Shown here in pieces: positions 34,069 through 43,925 of a stretch of 64,000 bases of DNA (within the stretch, counting starts at the first letter, position 1; every line of letters starts with the position of its first letter). This DNA comes from RDYZ01 sp964518905 (GTDB lineage: Bacteria > Cyanobacteriota > Cyanobacteriia > Cyanobacteriales > Geitlerinemataceae), in assembly GCA_964518905.1 (NCBI GenBank), contig CAZFJL010000025.1:1-64000 (forward strand). Reading direction: 5' to 3'. A program made the position numbers and the translations under genes. A model generated the notes under the pieces. That model was given only the letters and a program-made list of their open reading frames with translations, had not been told where the DNA came from and ran no database searches.

Positions 34069-34794
34069 TTAGGATCTCACGATCGCCCGTGTGATGCGCG
34101 TCAATCGATCTAGGGCGATCAACGAGCCGCGAATTAACCGAGCTGCCGCGATCGGCTGACGGGCAAATGCGGCGGCCAGAGCCAAGGGTTGCAGATTGCC
34201 GCGATCGTCAAAGGCGCGAGATAAATCCGGGATATTCCCCGCTAGGTCATCACTCACCACACGCACGATCGCAGCCTGGGGAAACCGGCGCAACAGAGCG
34301 ACACTTTCCATGTCGATCGCCGCAATCTTTCCGTCTTGGATAACATCGCGAAAGTCCCGTGCGATCGCCTGCTTGTCCTCCACCGTGCAAACGGCAAGAT
34401 CAACATTGAGCGCATCGATCGGTGCGTCGTGTAGCTCGGCAAGATTGAGCAGCGCTTCGGGTGGATTGAGCCGGTAATATTCATCGGGCTGGGTTTGGCG
34501 GCGGCTGGAGCGGTAGGCGATCGCCATCCCGATCGTCAATTCTGGGGACACGCTGCCACAGAGTCCCAGTAATAACGGTCTAGCCGGATTGGCTAACTCG
34601 GATTGTTGGCCTTCATGCTGACCTTGCGCGGAGTTGTAAGTGCGAATGAACTGATCCGCAGGCGTTAATCCTGCGGGAATTGCGACGACTTCGGGGCGAT
34701 CGGTCACCGGTACATCGCGCAATCCTCGCTGTACCGCTGCATACTCCGCTCCCTGCGGTACAAATATGCGATTAAATAAGCGTTGATTTTTCAA
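34069..34794 (-). CDS. nucleoside phosphorylase/MTA-SAH nucleosidase-like protein
   Basis: A 241-residue member of the PNP/UDP phosphorylase superfamily. The motif AAIDMESVALLRRF (about residue 165) is the substrate-binding MES signature, and RVVSDDLAG carries the catalytic Asp (SDD). GLCGSVSPEL corresponds to the phosphate loop. The family includes MTA/SAH nucleosidase and the hopanoid-linked phosphorylase HpnG; the sequence is too divergent for me to choose. Confidence 0.75.
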   Translation of the reverse strand: MKNQRLFNRIFVPQGAEYAAVQRGLRDVPVTDRPEVVAIPAGLTPADQFIRTYNSAQGQHEGQQSELANPARPLLLGLCGSVSPELTIGMAIAYRSSRRQTQPDEYYRLNPPEALLNLAELHDAPIDALNVDLAVCTVEDKQAIARDFRDVIQDGKIAAIDMESVALLRRFPQAAIVRVVSDDLAGNIPDLSRAFDDRGNLQPLALAAAFARQPIAAARLIRGSLIALDRLTRITRAIVRS

Positions 34795-34910
34795 AAATTC
34801 AAAAAGATCATAGTGAGTTCAATCATTTTTAGAACATACCGAAAGCGTTGATTGGAATCGTTGGCGACTAGCCTTAACAATTAGCTCTTTGATACCATCG
34901 CATCAATCCA

Positions 34911-36209
34911 TTGACACTCCCCGACCTGAAGGTACGGGGATTCTTCATTCACCGACTGACCGTAACAGTGCAGGACGTATCCAACACTGCTAGAGGGTCT
35001 GTCTCCTGAAGCGTTAAGTTCCCCAGTGCCCCTGGGTACTGTCTTAAGCCACGTTGCAAGATGTTGATAGCAGCATTATGGTCTCTGTCCAATTCACATC
35101 CACATTCACAGAGATGAGTGCGAGTTGATAGAGACTTTTTCACGATCTGACCACAGCTTGAACACTCTTGACTGGTGTAGTGGGGAGGAACGGCAACCGT
35201 GACCTTCCCATACTTCACACCAAAGTATTCAAGCCATCGTCTGAATGTTGACCATCCTGCATCACTAATCGACTTGGCAAGATGCCGATTACGAACCAAC
35301 CCTTTCACATTTAAGTCTTCATAGGCCACCAGGTCGCTAGACTGGATGGCGGAATATGCCAATCTCTTGCAATATTCTGTTCGCTGCCTACTTACTCTTA
35401 AATGCTTACGGGCATATCGATTTCTGGCCTTGTGATAGTTACGCGACTGAGGTTTTGCGCCTTGACGATACTTTTTCGACTTGCGACGGTTGGCTTGGTT
35501 CAGATGCCGTTCTGCTTTGCGATAGAACTGAGGACAGGGTTCAGTATTGCCTTTGCTGTCAGCAATGAAATACTTCAGCCCCAGATCTAATCCGATAGCG
35601 TTCTGGCTCGGTTCCACATCAATACGAACATCCACATTGATGCAAATTTGAGCATAGTAACCATCAGCCCGTTTGACCAGCCGAACTCGCTTAATCTGAT
35701 CAACCGAATAGAAGGACAGATCCCAAGTTCCAACTAGCTTGACCTTGCCAATTCCCTTTTTGTCGGTGAATTGAATATGTTTAGGGTCTAGAAGTTTCCA
35801 TCCAGAAGTTTTGTACTCCACTGAATCGGGAGTGCTTCTTGAACTTTGGGAACCCCTTCTTTCCTGGCTTGCCAGATTTACAGTTATCGTAAAAGCGACT
35901 GATAGAACTCCATGCACGTTCAGCGCTGGACTGACGTGCCATTGAGTTAAGCTCATTGGCAAAGCTATGCTCTTTCGCTAATACAGCACAATATTTGTTG
36001 AGGTCGTACTTCGACACACCCTTGTTATCCATCCAATAGCGCAAGCACTTGTTGCGGATGAACTGAGCAGTCAATATCGCCTCGTCAATCGCTTTGTATT
36101 GAACGGGTTTAGCCTTTATCTTGAACTCGTGTACTATCATATTCTTATGCTACTACACTTGTCATAAAAGTCGCCCTAGAAGGGCGAGGTTTTAGACCCA
36201 TTTCTTTTG
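34911..36209 (-). mobile_element. IS200/IS605-type element carrying only tnpB
   Basis: The right end, below the tnpB stop, ends in a hairpin CCCCGTACCTTCAGGTCGGGG followed by AGTGTCAA at about 34911. The left end has a hairpin CGCCCTTCTAGGGCG at about 36171-36185. No tnpA is present. Upstream of the left end on the minus strand is TTGAT, which overlaps the stop codon of the peptidase gene. TTGAT is the known target motif of ISDra2-like elements. The length is about 1.3 kb. The exact boundaries are inferred. Confidence 0.75.
34949..36140 (-). pseudogene. tnpB: RNA-guided nuclease TnpB, frameshifted
   Basis: The first frame (36140 down to about 35826) gives the N-terminal domain MIVHEFKIKAKPVQYKAIDE ... 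GKKGFPKFKKHSR. The frame then breaks, and the protein continues in another frame as SVEYKTSGWKLLDP down to 34949. Removing one of the two A at 35824-35825 (+ strand) restores the TnpB consensus HSRSVEYKTSGW. The RuvC residues are intact: D in GLDLGLKYF, E in AYEDLNVKG and D in DRDHNAAIN. The Cys4 zinc finger (CSSCG ... CECGC) is also kept. TnpB is an omega-RNA-guided DNA nuclease. Here it is probably inactive unless ribosomal frameshifting occurs. Confidence 0.88.
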
Positions 36210-36210
36210 A

Positions 36211-37335
36211 TCAATCCAATAAACTGATCGCCGCATCCAACACAACCTGCGTCGAACCCGCAAAAAAATCCCGATCGATCGTCCCCACCGTATCACTCGC
36301 ACGATGATAATTCGGATTGCGAAAATTCGCCGTATCCGTCACCATCAACGCCCCGATCCCCTGCACCCAAAATGGCACATGATCGCTCCGCAACAAATTC
36401 GGGGAAATCGCCATCAACGTCGGAACCGCCAACGTGATCACCCGAGGATGACCCGCCCGATCGCGATCAACATCACTCGCCTCACCGACCGCCAGGAAAG
36501 GAGCCAGCAACTCCGGCGTTTCAGCACTGCCCACCACCCCGAGAAAATCACCGCGATCGGGTAGCGTAATCGCCAAACCCGACGGAACCCGCTGACAACC
36601 CGGCGCATCGCAGGCATAACCGATCATCTCCAAAACGATCGCGCCGTACAGCTCCCGATCGAGCTGCGCCACATGATAAAAACTGCCGAGCAAACCAAAC
36701 TCCTCCAGATCAAACCAGACCAAACGCAGCGTGCGCGGGAATGTGGGGACAGCCTCGGGATTAGACGGATCAGACCCGCCCGATAACAACTCCGCGATCT
36801 CCAAGAGCCCGATCGCCCCGCTGGCGTTATCGTCCGCGCCGGGAGAACGATCGTTAACGGTGTCGTAGTGTGCGCCGATGAGCAACGGCGGCAGCGTCGG
36901 ATCAGTTCCCGGCTTTTCCGCGATCAGGTTAACGCCGTTGAGTTCCTGCCCATCGTCAAGGGGAATAGTGAACGGCTCGCGGCGCACCTGCCAACCGCGA
37001 TCGCGCAAGATTTGCTCTAAATATTGACGTGCAGTTTCGCGATCGGTCTCGCTAAAACGCGGCTGGCTGAACTCCGTGAGGCGCTGCATTAGCCGATCGC
37101 GATTGACGCGCAGGGGCGATCGGGCGTTGGTGGCATCTGTCGGCATGGGTGGAGTGGTTTGCGGGGACTGGGACGACCGGTCAGGCTGGCGGGAAATTGA
37201 GTCGAATCGTGGAGACTGTGGATCGGTGCTGGCGGTGGGGGCGATCGCGCAGGCGGATAGGGTCAGCAGAGTGATGATACTGCCACAGTGAGAAAGAGAC
37301 CGTGTAAGCCGATCGGCGAAGTCCGTCGTATTCAT
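36211..37335 (-). CDS. M28 family zinc aminopeptidase, lipoprotein
   Basis: A 374-residue exported peptidase. The signal sequence ends in lipobox LSAC (Cys29), so it is likely membrane-anchored. Zinc ligands and catalytic residues of M28 are visible: H156 and D158 in GAHYD, D168 in ADDNASG, E211-E212 in DLEEF, E236 in EMIGYA and H344 in NYHRASDT. Its stop codon lies within TTGAT, directly at the left end of the IS605-type element, so the insertion left the reading frame complete. Confidence 0.9.
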   Translation of the reverse strand: MNTTDFADRLTRSLSHCGSIITLLTLSACAIAPTASTDPQSPRFDSISRQPDRSSQSPQTTPPMPTDATNARSPLRVNRDRLMQRLTEFSQPRFSETDRETARQYLEQILRDRGWQVRREPFTIPLDDGQELNGVNLIAEKPGTDPTLPPLLIGAHYDTVNDRSPGADDNASGAIGLLEIAELLSGGSDPSNPEAVPTFPRTLRLVWFDLEEFGLLGSFYHVAQLDRELYGAIVLEMIGYACDAPGCQRVPSGLAITLPDRGDFLGVVGSAETPELLAPFLAVGEASDVDRDRAGHPRVITLAVPTLMAISPNLLRSDHVPFWVQGIGALMVTDTANFRNPNYHRASDTVGTIDRDFFAGSTQVVLDAAISLLD

Positions 37336-37486
37336 TACGCTAAATTCAGGTTAAGCCAGAGGCAAAGGTCAGATATTGTAGCCAGTCTAAAATGTTGCGC
37401 GTGACGTACTTTAGACTTCCGGTGTTACGACATTAGACCGAGTTAACCTAACGCTTTCATCGCTTTTTATCACTGTCATTATCCCT

Positions 37487-38515
37487 ATGGTTCACGCTCC
37501 CAGTTCGCCCGTTGCATCCAACTCACCCACCTCTGACGCTTGCATCCCGTTCGATCGCCAGCTCTCCGCCCCGCTGACGAAACAGCCGATCACCACCCTC
37601 CAAATCAACCTCGGCAAAAAGTGCAATCTCGCCTGTACGCATTGCCACGTGGAGGCTAGCCCAAAGCGTACAGAAGAGCTGACGCCGGAGATTTGCGAGC
37701 AGTTGATTGAGTTAATCGATCGCTTTCCCCAGATCGAGACAGTGGATTTGACCGGCGGCGCACCGGAGATGAATTACGGCTTTCGGCCACTGGTGGAGGC
37801 GGCGCGATCGCGGGGTAAGACGGTGATTGTGCGATCGAATCTGACGATTTTCGCGATCGACGGTTACGACGATTTGCCCGACTATTTCGCGGCGAATCAG
37901 GTTCGGGTGGTGGCGTCGCTGCCCTGCTATCTGGCGGATAACGTCGATAAAATGCGCGGCTCAGGCGTGTTCGATGGTTCGATTCGCGGTTTGCAGCAGC
38001 TCAACGCCCTCGGGTATGGTTCCGATCCCGACTTAATCCTCGACCTGGTGTACAATCCGCCGCTCCCGATCACGCCGGAAAAATTCGCCCTGCCGCCCGG
38101 TCAAGCCCAGCTCGAAGCGGCCTATCACGACTACCTCGATCGCGAATTCGGCGTGCGGTTTAACCATCTGCTAACGATCGCGAATTTGCCGATCGGTCGC
38201 ACGAAGCAATTTTTGCAGCGCCACGGCCTCGATCGTGCCTATACGCAATTCCTCGCGGACAATTTCAACCCGGCGACGGTAGACGGTTTGATGTGCCGCA
38301 CGCAGCTTTCGATCGACTATCTCGGCAATGTTTTCGACTGCGATTTTAATCAGATGGAAGATCTACCGGCTCGCGATCGGGCGGGTCAGGTGTTGACGGT
38401 GGCGCGGCTGTTGGAGTTGGGGACGTTGGATGCGATCGGCTGCGTGGGGACGGCGGATTTTTGCTATGGCTGTACGGCGGGGGCGGGGTCGAGCTGTGGC
38501 GGGGCGCTGATGTAA
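37487..38515 (+). CDS. arsS: ArsS-like radical SAM/Cys-rich protein
   Basis: A 342-residue radical SAM enzyme. The [4Fe-4S] motif CNLACTHCH (CxxxCxxC) is near residue 45, followed by LTGGAPEMN. The C-terminal Cys-rich domain ends FCYGCTAGAGSSCGGALM. This architecture (DUF3641) matches ArsS, which adds a 5'-deoxyadenosyl group in arsenosugar biosynthesis. No arsM methyltransferase is adjacent, so the pathway link rests on family membership only. Confidence 0.85.
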   Translation: MVHAPSSPVASNSPTSDACIPFDRQLSAPLTKQPITTLQINLGKKCNLACTHCHVEASPKRTEELTPEICEQLIELIDRFPQIETVDLTGGAPEMNYGFRPLVEAARSRGKTVIVRSNLTIFAIDGYDDLPDYFAANQVRVVASLPCYLADNVDKMRGSGVFDGSIRGLQQLNALGYGSDPDLILDLVYNPPLPITPEKFALPPGQAQLEAAYHDYLDREFGVRFNHLLTIANLPIGRTKQFLQRHGLDRAYTQFLADNFNPATVDGLMCRTQLSIDYLGNVFDCDFNQMEDLPARDRAGQVLTVARLLELGTLDAIGCVGTADFCYGCTAGAGSSCGGALM

Positions 38516-38609
38516 CCGGGATATCGCGTTGAACCAAAGCAATTCGCTCGCAATTAATCTGCTATTATTTATATAGCTATATAGCGATTAAATTAAAAAG
38601 GTCAGCATA

Positions 38610-39434
38610 ATGGATGAATCCCTAGGGTTTGCGTTGACGGATCAAGCGCTCATGTCCGTCGGTTTGGCGGGTGGCAGTGTGGCAGGACTGGAGAATGTCG
38701 GATTGGGAGATATAGGAATGACAAATTTTGATGTTGCAGTGAACTCAGCGATCGGTGCTGCACCACCGGCGGAGTTGTCCGCTGAGGAACGCGCAGGGCT
38801 GTTGTTTATGTACGAGGAGGAGAAACTCGCGCGGGATGTGTATCTCACCTTGGGTGAGCAGTTTGATGTGCCGGTGTTTGAAAATATCGCGGCGAGCGAA
38901 ATGCGGCACATGAGTGCGGTAGCGGATCTGCTCGATCGCTACGATCTCGAATTTAGCGGTGATCCGGAGGTGATCGGCACGTTCGTTGATCCTGATTTAC
39001 AAGCGCTGTATGACGAGTTGATCGCACGCGGTACCACTTCGTTGGTTGAAGCACTACGAGTGGGTGCGACGATCGAAGAGGTGGATATTGCGGATTTAAA
39101 AACTCACACAGAAACAACGGCAAACCCCGACATTGAGCAGGTTTACGATAACTTGGCGCGTGGATCGCGAAACCACTTGCGAGCTTTTAGCTCAAATCTG
39201 ATCAATCAAACGGGTGAAGCGTATACACCGCAGTATCTCGATCAGTTTGAATATGACTCAATCACAGGGTCGATGTGGGAGCGCGGAACGGGCGAAAATT
39301 GTCAGGGCGGTCAAGGCGGTCAAGGCGGTCAAGGCGGTCAAGGCGGCGGTGGTCAAGGTCGCCAGGGCGGTGGTCGAGGTGGCCGAGGCGGTCGAGGCGG
39401 CGGTCAAGGTCGTCAGGGCGGTGGACTGCGTTAA
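38610..39434 (+). CDS. DUF2202 ferritin-like protein with Gly/Gln/Arg-rich tail
   Basis: A 274-residue protein. Residues about 58-205 match the DUF2202 ferritin-like four-helix domain: FMYEEEKLARDVYL, ASEMRHMSAV, TIEEVDIADLKT and GSRNHLRAF supply Glu and His for a di-iron-type centre. The C-terminal 40 residues are almost only Gly, Gln and Arg, from a 9-bp GGCGGTCAA tandem repeat at 39304-39340 followed by GGRGG-type units. There is no clear signal peptide. The tail is unusual for this family and may bind nucleic acid or phase-separate; that is inference. Confidence 0.8.
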   Translation: MDESLGFALTDQALMSVGLAGGSVAGLENVGLGDIGMTNFDVAVNSAIGAAPPAELSAEERAGLLFMYEEEKLARDVYLTLGEQFDVPVFENIAASEMRHMSAVADLLDRYDLEFSGDPEVIGTFVDPDLQALYDELIARGTTSLVEALRVGATIEEVDIADLKTHTETTANPDIEQVYDNLARGSRNHLRAFSSNLINQTGEAYTPQYLDQFEYDSITGSMWERGTGENCQGGQGGQGGQGGQGGGGQGRQGGGRGGRGGRGGGQGRQGGGLR

Positions 39435-39586
39435 GGAGTGGGTTAATGGAGAGTTGAACCCAGCTTGAGCGCTTACGAGATCGGTGTTATTTTGAGGCCA
39501 CCTTGCCGGATCGCAAGTGAATCGCCGCTACGAGTTAATATCCGAACAGATATTGTCGCGATCCACCTGCCGATCGCATTGTTCCT

Positions 39587-42319
39587 ATGTTTAACCCGAC
39601 CTCGGCTCGCACTTTACACCTTGATCCAGATCTCGATTTAGCCGCATTAATTCGCCCCGATCGCCACAGCGTCCCCCAACTCATCACCGCTACCCCCACG
39701 ATCGCCCGCCAGCTCAACCAGCGCCACACCAGCCTCGAACAGCTCGCCACCCAGACGATCGCCGATCGCGGCTTGGCCGTCGTGTCGCCCTGGCTAGCAC
39801 GACAATTACTCGTAGAAGCCGTGGCCGATCTCGACCCGGAATCCGACGCGGTAGCCGTGGCGCAATGGCTAACGCCGTCGCTGCGATCGCTGCTCCAGTC
39901 CGGAGCGAATCTCAGGGCAATGGCGAAGGTTAAAGGTCTAGCGCCAAAGGTGTATCGCACGATCGCGATCGCGCAAAACTATCGCGGCAAACTCGAACGG
40001 CGATCGCTGGTTGACCCGGCGGAACTGTTTTGGCGGGCGATCGCGGCCAGCCCCGAGCCACAGTGTTTAACGGTGGTCGGCTACCTCCATCCACGGGCGG
40101 ATATGCTCGCGTTTCTCGACGCGATCGCGGGCGACGGTAGCCGGATCGCGCTGCCCTGTGATGATTCGGATTGGTTTCACGATACGCGCGAGGCGGTCGA
40201 TCGCTTACGGACGAACGGTTGGCAGGTGGTGGCACGCGAGACAAAATTAGGCTTAGAGGCCGATCAATCTCCGATAATTACGATTACCGGAACTAGGGAT
40301 CCTGTGGTGGCGATTGATCGTGTCCATCGTTATTACACCGCCTATGCCGATAGCGATCGCGAAATTCGTAGCGTCCTCACCACCGTTAAACAGCTCCTCA
40401 CCACCGGTACGCCCACCGACGCGATCGCGATCGTCGCCCGCGCTAACACCGACTACGCCCGCCAACTGAGCGATACGGCCTGGGAATTCGGCCTGCCGGT
40501 TCGCATCACGCGATCGCCCAGCCTTGCCGAAACCCGCCTCGGCTCCTGGGTGCGCGGTTTCTTGGAGGTCTGGCAACGCAGTTTCCGCTTCGAGGCCACC
40601 GCTAGTTTTTTGCAACATCCCCTGACACCGTCGGAGATCACGCCGCGCTGGTCAGACGCGCGAAAACGTCGCCCGGACAATCGCAAAGTCTGGGAAGCGA
40701 TCGGCGCTGACTTTTCGGTGATCGAATCCTGGCGTAAGGCCAAGCGAGCCAAGTGGGTCGATCGCTTGAATGCGGTGTTGGCGGCGTGGCAGATCGAGGC
40801 GCGGTGCGGCCTCTGGGCAGAGGAGATGATCGCCTATGAACGCTTACAAGACGCCTTTGAGGAACTGGCGAATTTTGATGAGACGCCGCGATCGGGCGAA
40901 CAGTTTGCGCGGGAACTCGATACGCTGCTGACGAGCCAGCCGGTGGCGATCGCAACACGGGGCGGGGTGGCGATTCATTCACCGGAGTCGATCGCCGGGT
41001 CGCGCTATACCTATGTGTTTGTCCTGGGGGCGATCGAGGGAGCCTATCCCGAGCCGGTACGCAATGACACCGCGATCGACTTTTTCACGCGCAAACAGCT
41101 TGCCGCCCAGGGGTTTGATCTCGGGTCAGCGATGCGATCAGCGCGACAGGAAACGCGCGTGTTTGATGCTCTGTTGCGCGTGGCCTCAGAGCGGCTGATC
41201 CTGTCCTATCCCCGCGCGATCGGCAAAAATCTGACGCTACCGAGCGCCTATCTCGATCAATTTGCTATTCCTGCCCATAATCTAAACATCACTCCAAACA
41301 CCACTCCAAACACCACCCAAACCACCACCCCGATCGCCAGTCTCGAAACCGCCCGCCGCCTGGTGTGGCTCCGATCGTCGCTCGATCGCCTACCCGAAAT
41401 CGCCCACCGCGATCGCGCCCTGATTCACGCCCGCCGCTGCCAGCGCGTCGAACTCGATCGCGAAACCTCCCCCAACTACAGCCCCTACGACGGCCTCACC
41501 GATCTCCCCACCGACATCGCCCAGCATATTTTCAGCGCCTCGCAGCTCAGTATGTTGGGACAGTGCGGCTTCAAATGGTTTTCCCGCTACCGCCTGCGCG
41601 TCAATCGTCCCCAGGAAAAAGAAACCGAGCTATCGGGACGCCTAAAAGGTCAGCTCTATCACCAAACTCTCGAAGGTGCGATGTGTGACGCGATCGGCGA
41701 AGTAGATCCGCGTGATCGTGTCCTCGCCGCCCTCGAAACCGCCTTCGCCACCGCCGAAGCCGACCTCTATCTCGATCACCTTCCGGCCTGGTGGGCGCAG
41801 CGCCGCGAACATCTGGCTTTGCTGCGTCGCACGATCGAACACGAATCTTTTTTCACCCCTGGCGCGGTCGTCGCAAATCTCGAATCCGAGTTTGAGGGCG
41901 AATGGAACGGCTTTAAGGTCAAAGGCAAAATCGATCGCGCCGACGCAACGCCCTACGGCATTACATTGATCGAGTACAAAACGCGATCGAGCCGTCCCAC
42001 CCAAGCTCAAAACAGCCAGGGCGAGGCAAAATTTGACCTGCAACTACAGCTCTACGTCGAAGCCGCCGGAGCCGCACTGTTTCCCGATCGCACCATTTCC
42101 CGCGCTCACTACTACTCGCTGACCAAGGCCAAAAGTCTCGCAAAAGTGGACATGGTGGACGACACCGAAGCGGCGGCCTTTGCCGATCGGCTGCGGGGGT
42201 ATCTCAGCACGGGTTCGTACGCGGTGCAGCCCGATCGGGGCGAAAAAGTCTGCGCCTACTGCGATTCCGAATTAATCTGCCGCAAAGGATCGCGGCTCAA
42301 GCGTAAACATCGAGATTAA
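39587..42319 (+). CDS. AddB-like PD-(D/E)XK nuclease/inactive helicase
   Basis: A 910-residue protein. The middle has helicase-like segments without a Walker A motif. The C-terminal 260 residues carry a RecB-type nuclease domain with GKIDRAD and LIEYKTR (PD-(D/E)XK core). Cysteines for an Fe-S cluster lie in LGQCGFKW and CAYCDSELIC, as in AddB. A Thr/Pro/Asn-rich insertion (about 41281-41330) probably is a flexible linker. No addA is adjacent. It likely acts in double-strand-break processing, but the partner is not in the window. Confidence 0.75.
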   Translation: MFNPTSARTLHLDPDLDLAALIRPDRHSVPQLITATPTIARQLNQRHTSLEQLATQTIADRGLAVVSPWLARQLLVEAVADLDPESDAVAVAQWLTPSLRSLLQSGANLRAMAKVKGLAPKVYRTIAIAQNYRGKLERRSLVDPAELFWRAIAASPEPQCLTVVGYLHPRADMLAFLDAIAGDGSRIALPCDDSDWFHDTREAVDRLRTNGWQVVARETKLGLEADQSPIITITGTRDPVVAIDRVHRYYTAYADSDREIRSVLTTVKQLLTTGTPTDAIAIVARANTDYARQLSDTAWEFGLPVRITRSPSLAETRLGSWVRGFLEVWQRSFRFEATASFLQHPLTPSEITPRWSDARKRRPDNRKVWEAIGADFSVIESWRKAKRAKWVDRLNAVLAAWQIEARCGLWAEEMIAYERLQDAFEELANFDETPRSGEQFARELDTLLTSQPVAIATRGGVAIHSPESIAGSRYTYVFVLGAIEGAYPEPVRNDTAIDFFTRKQLAAQGFDLGSAMRSARQETRVFDALLRVASERLILSYPRAIGKNLTLPSAYLDQFAIPAHNLNITPNTTPNTTQTTTPIASLETARRLVWLRSSLDRLPEIAHRDRALIHARRCQRVELDRETSPNYSPYDGLTDLPTDIAQHIFSASQLSMLGQCGFKWFSRYRLRVNRPQEKETELSGRLKGQLYHQTLEGAMCDAIGEVDPRDRVLAALETAFATAEADLYLDHLPAWWAQRREHLALLRRTIEHESFFTPGAVVANLESEFEGEWNGFKVKGKIDRADATPYGITLIEYKTRSSRPTQAQNSQGEAKFDLQLQLYVEAAGAALFPDRTISRAHYYSLTKAKSLAKVDMVDDTEAAAFADRLRGYLSTGSYAVQPDRGEKVCAYCDSELICRKGSRLKRKHRD

Positions 42320-43207
42320 GGAAAATTCATCCCGATCGTTTGTTTAGAAATAACCTCAATCTCAACTTTTAAACAGCTAAAAACTGTAGTATTAATCACC
42401 AAAAATCGAGATTATGTATGGATCAGAATCCAAACGTAACGAATGTTTAACCTTACTATCAATTGGCGATCGTCAAGTGCCTTAATCCCGGAGCCTGATT
42501 AAAATTGAATCTAAGAGCGAACGACCTTCCAGCACGATACGAGACACAAACCGAGATCTCTAACTACCATCTCGCGGCCTCGTTTTACCCCCGTACTTGT
42601 CCGTCGTTCCTTTCCTATAATTGCTTCGCTGACTAAATGCTTTAAGTCAATAATTCAATAGATCGCAGGGAGTGGAGCCTTGGGGTTTTTCAAAACTTCA
42701 GAGGTCTGAAGTTGCTGTTGATTCTCTTGAGATCCTTAGAGTATTTACCGAAAATAATCGCCCATCCCAGAAGTTCGATTTTTTCAAACAGTCAGACCTC
42801 TCAACTTCCTCAGGAACGTTTATTTCGTTGTTGCACTTTTTAGACGAGTTGTTAATATTTAAAGATTTCTAGACCTCCGCTCAAATCTCAAATCAGCTTC
42901 GGTACATCGAGAGCCTCCGTCTCGGGATAAAAGAGAGAGGGAAAAGCCCTAAGTGCAAAGACTTCTTCTCCCGAACTCACGCTGAGTTAGCCTTCAGAAC
43001 TTACGCAAGGGGAGTTAGAAGTCCTAGCCTCATAGCCTCATAGGTTGAGTTGAGGCATGAAACCCCACAGCAGCACAATTTTTGCCGATCAATCTAGTCC
43101 ATCTTGAGTTGAGACCGTCTCTTATTTTTTGTCCCTGTACTCAGCCGTCTGAGTTAAGACCCCTGTGCAGATGTAGGATAAGGTCGATAGCTTGAGTATC
43201 CGAGGCT
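42320..43207. other. 888-bp spacer with a cluster of decayed repeats
   Basis: No gene is supported. In order it holds a decayed family-1 palindrome (42661-42710), a decayed family-3 copy (42739-42801) and a family-2 copy (42996-43024). These are diverged copies of units that occur singly elsewhere in the window. The rest is AT-rich and shows nothing further. Confidence 0.65.
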
Positions 43208-43873
43208 ATGGCGAACGAACTTCACCTTTCCCAGTTACACGCCGGACAAACCGCGTGGCAGTCCTGGCGACGATCGCACCCCGACATCTCGATCGACCTG
43301 CGCGGCGTCGATCTGGCCTCCCTTGACCTGCGCGGCTTTGATCTCCAAGCTGCGGATCTGAGCCAAATCGACGCCATGAGCCTCGATCTACGCGGTGCTA
43401 ACCTCGAACGTGCCAACCTGCGGGGTGCAAACCTGATCGGCGCTGACCTGCGGGGTGCAAACCTGCGTCATGCAGACCTGACCAGCGCACAGCTTCATCG
43501 CGCCAACCTCAGCGAAGTGATCGCCCATTTCGCCCACTGCAACCAGATGATCGCCAACGCCGCGATCGCCTACCGCGCCGACTTCTCCCGCGCTCAGTTG
43601 TATAACGCCGACCTGACGGGCGCGAATTTGTGCTGGGCGAAGTTCAACGGTGCGTATCTCGGTGATCTGAACTGCACGGACGTGCGGGCGATCAGTACGG
43701 ATTTTCGCTGGACACGCGGACACGGCATCTCGTTCTACCGCGCCGACCTCACCGACGCCAATTTTCACTACGCCGACCTCGCCCGCCTCAACCTCACCTA
43801 CGCCCGCCTCCACGGCATCGATCCCGGCGATCTGGACTCTATGGGCAACTTTCATAGCCCCACTCCCTTCTAA
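43208..43873 (+). CDS. pentapeptide repeat protein
   Basis: A 221-residue protein dominated by A(D/N)Lxx pentapeptides from about residue 28 to 210, which should form a right-handed quadrilateral beta-helix. A block of near-perfect LRGAN repeats lies at residues 60-90. There is no signal peptide or membrane segment, so it is probably cytosolic. The family is highly expanded in cyanobacteria and mostly without known function. A SIMPL-domain gene begins 52 bp downstream. Confidence 0.9.
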   Translation: MANELHLSQLHAGQTAWQSWRRSHPDISIDLRGVDLASLDLRGFDLQAADLSQIDAMSLDLRGANLERANLRGANLIGADLRGANLRHADLTSAQLHRANLSEVIAHFAHCNQMIANAAIAYRADFSRAQLYNADLTGANLCWAKFNGAYLGDLNCTDVRAISTDFRWTRGHGISFYRADLTDANFHYADLARLNLTYARLHGIDPGDLDSMGNFHSPTPF

Positions 43874-43925
43874 ACTCGTAGCCCTCCGGCACGTCCATCC
43901 CTTAACGAGACTCATCCCTGACGCT

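Noticed and set aside
39301..39430. GGCGGTCAA tandem repeat as a regulatory satellite
   Set aside because: It lies inside the DUF2202 reading frame and encodes Gly-Gln-Gly repeats.
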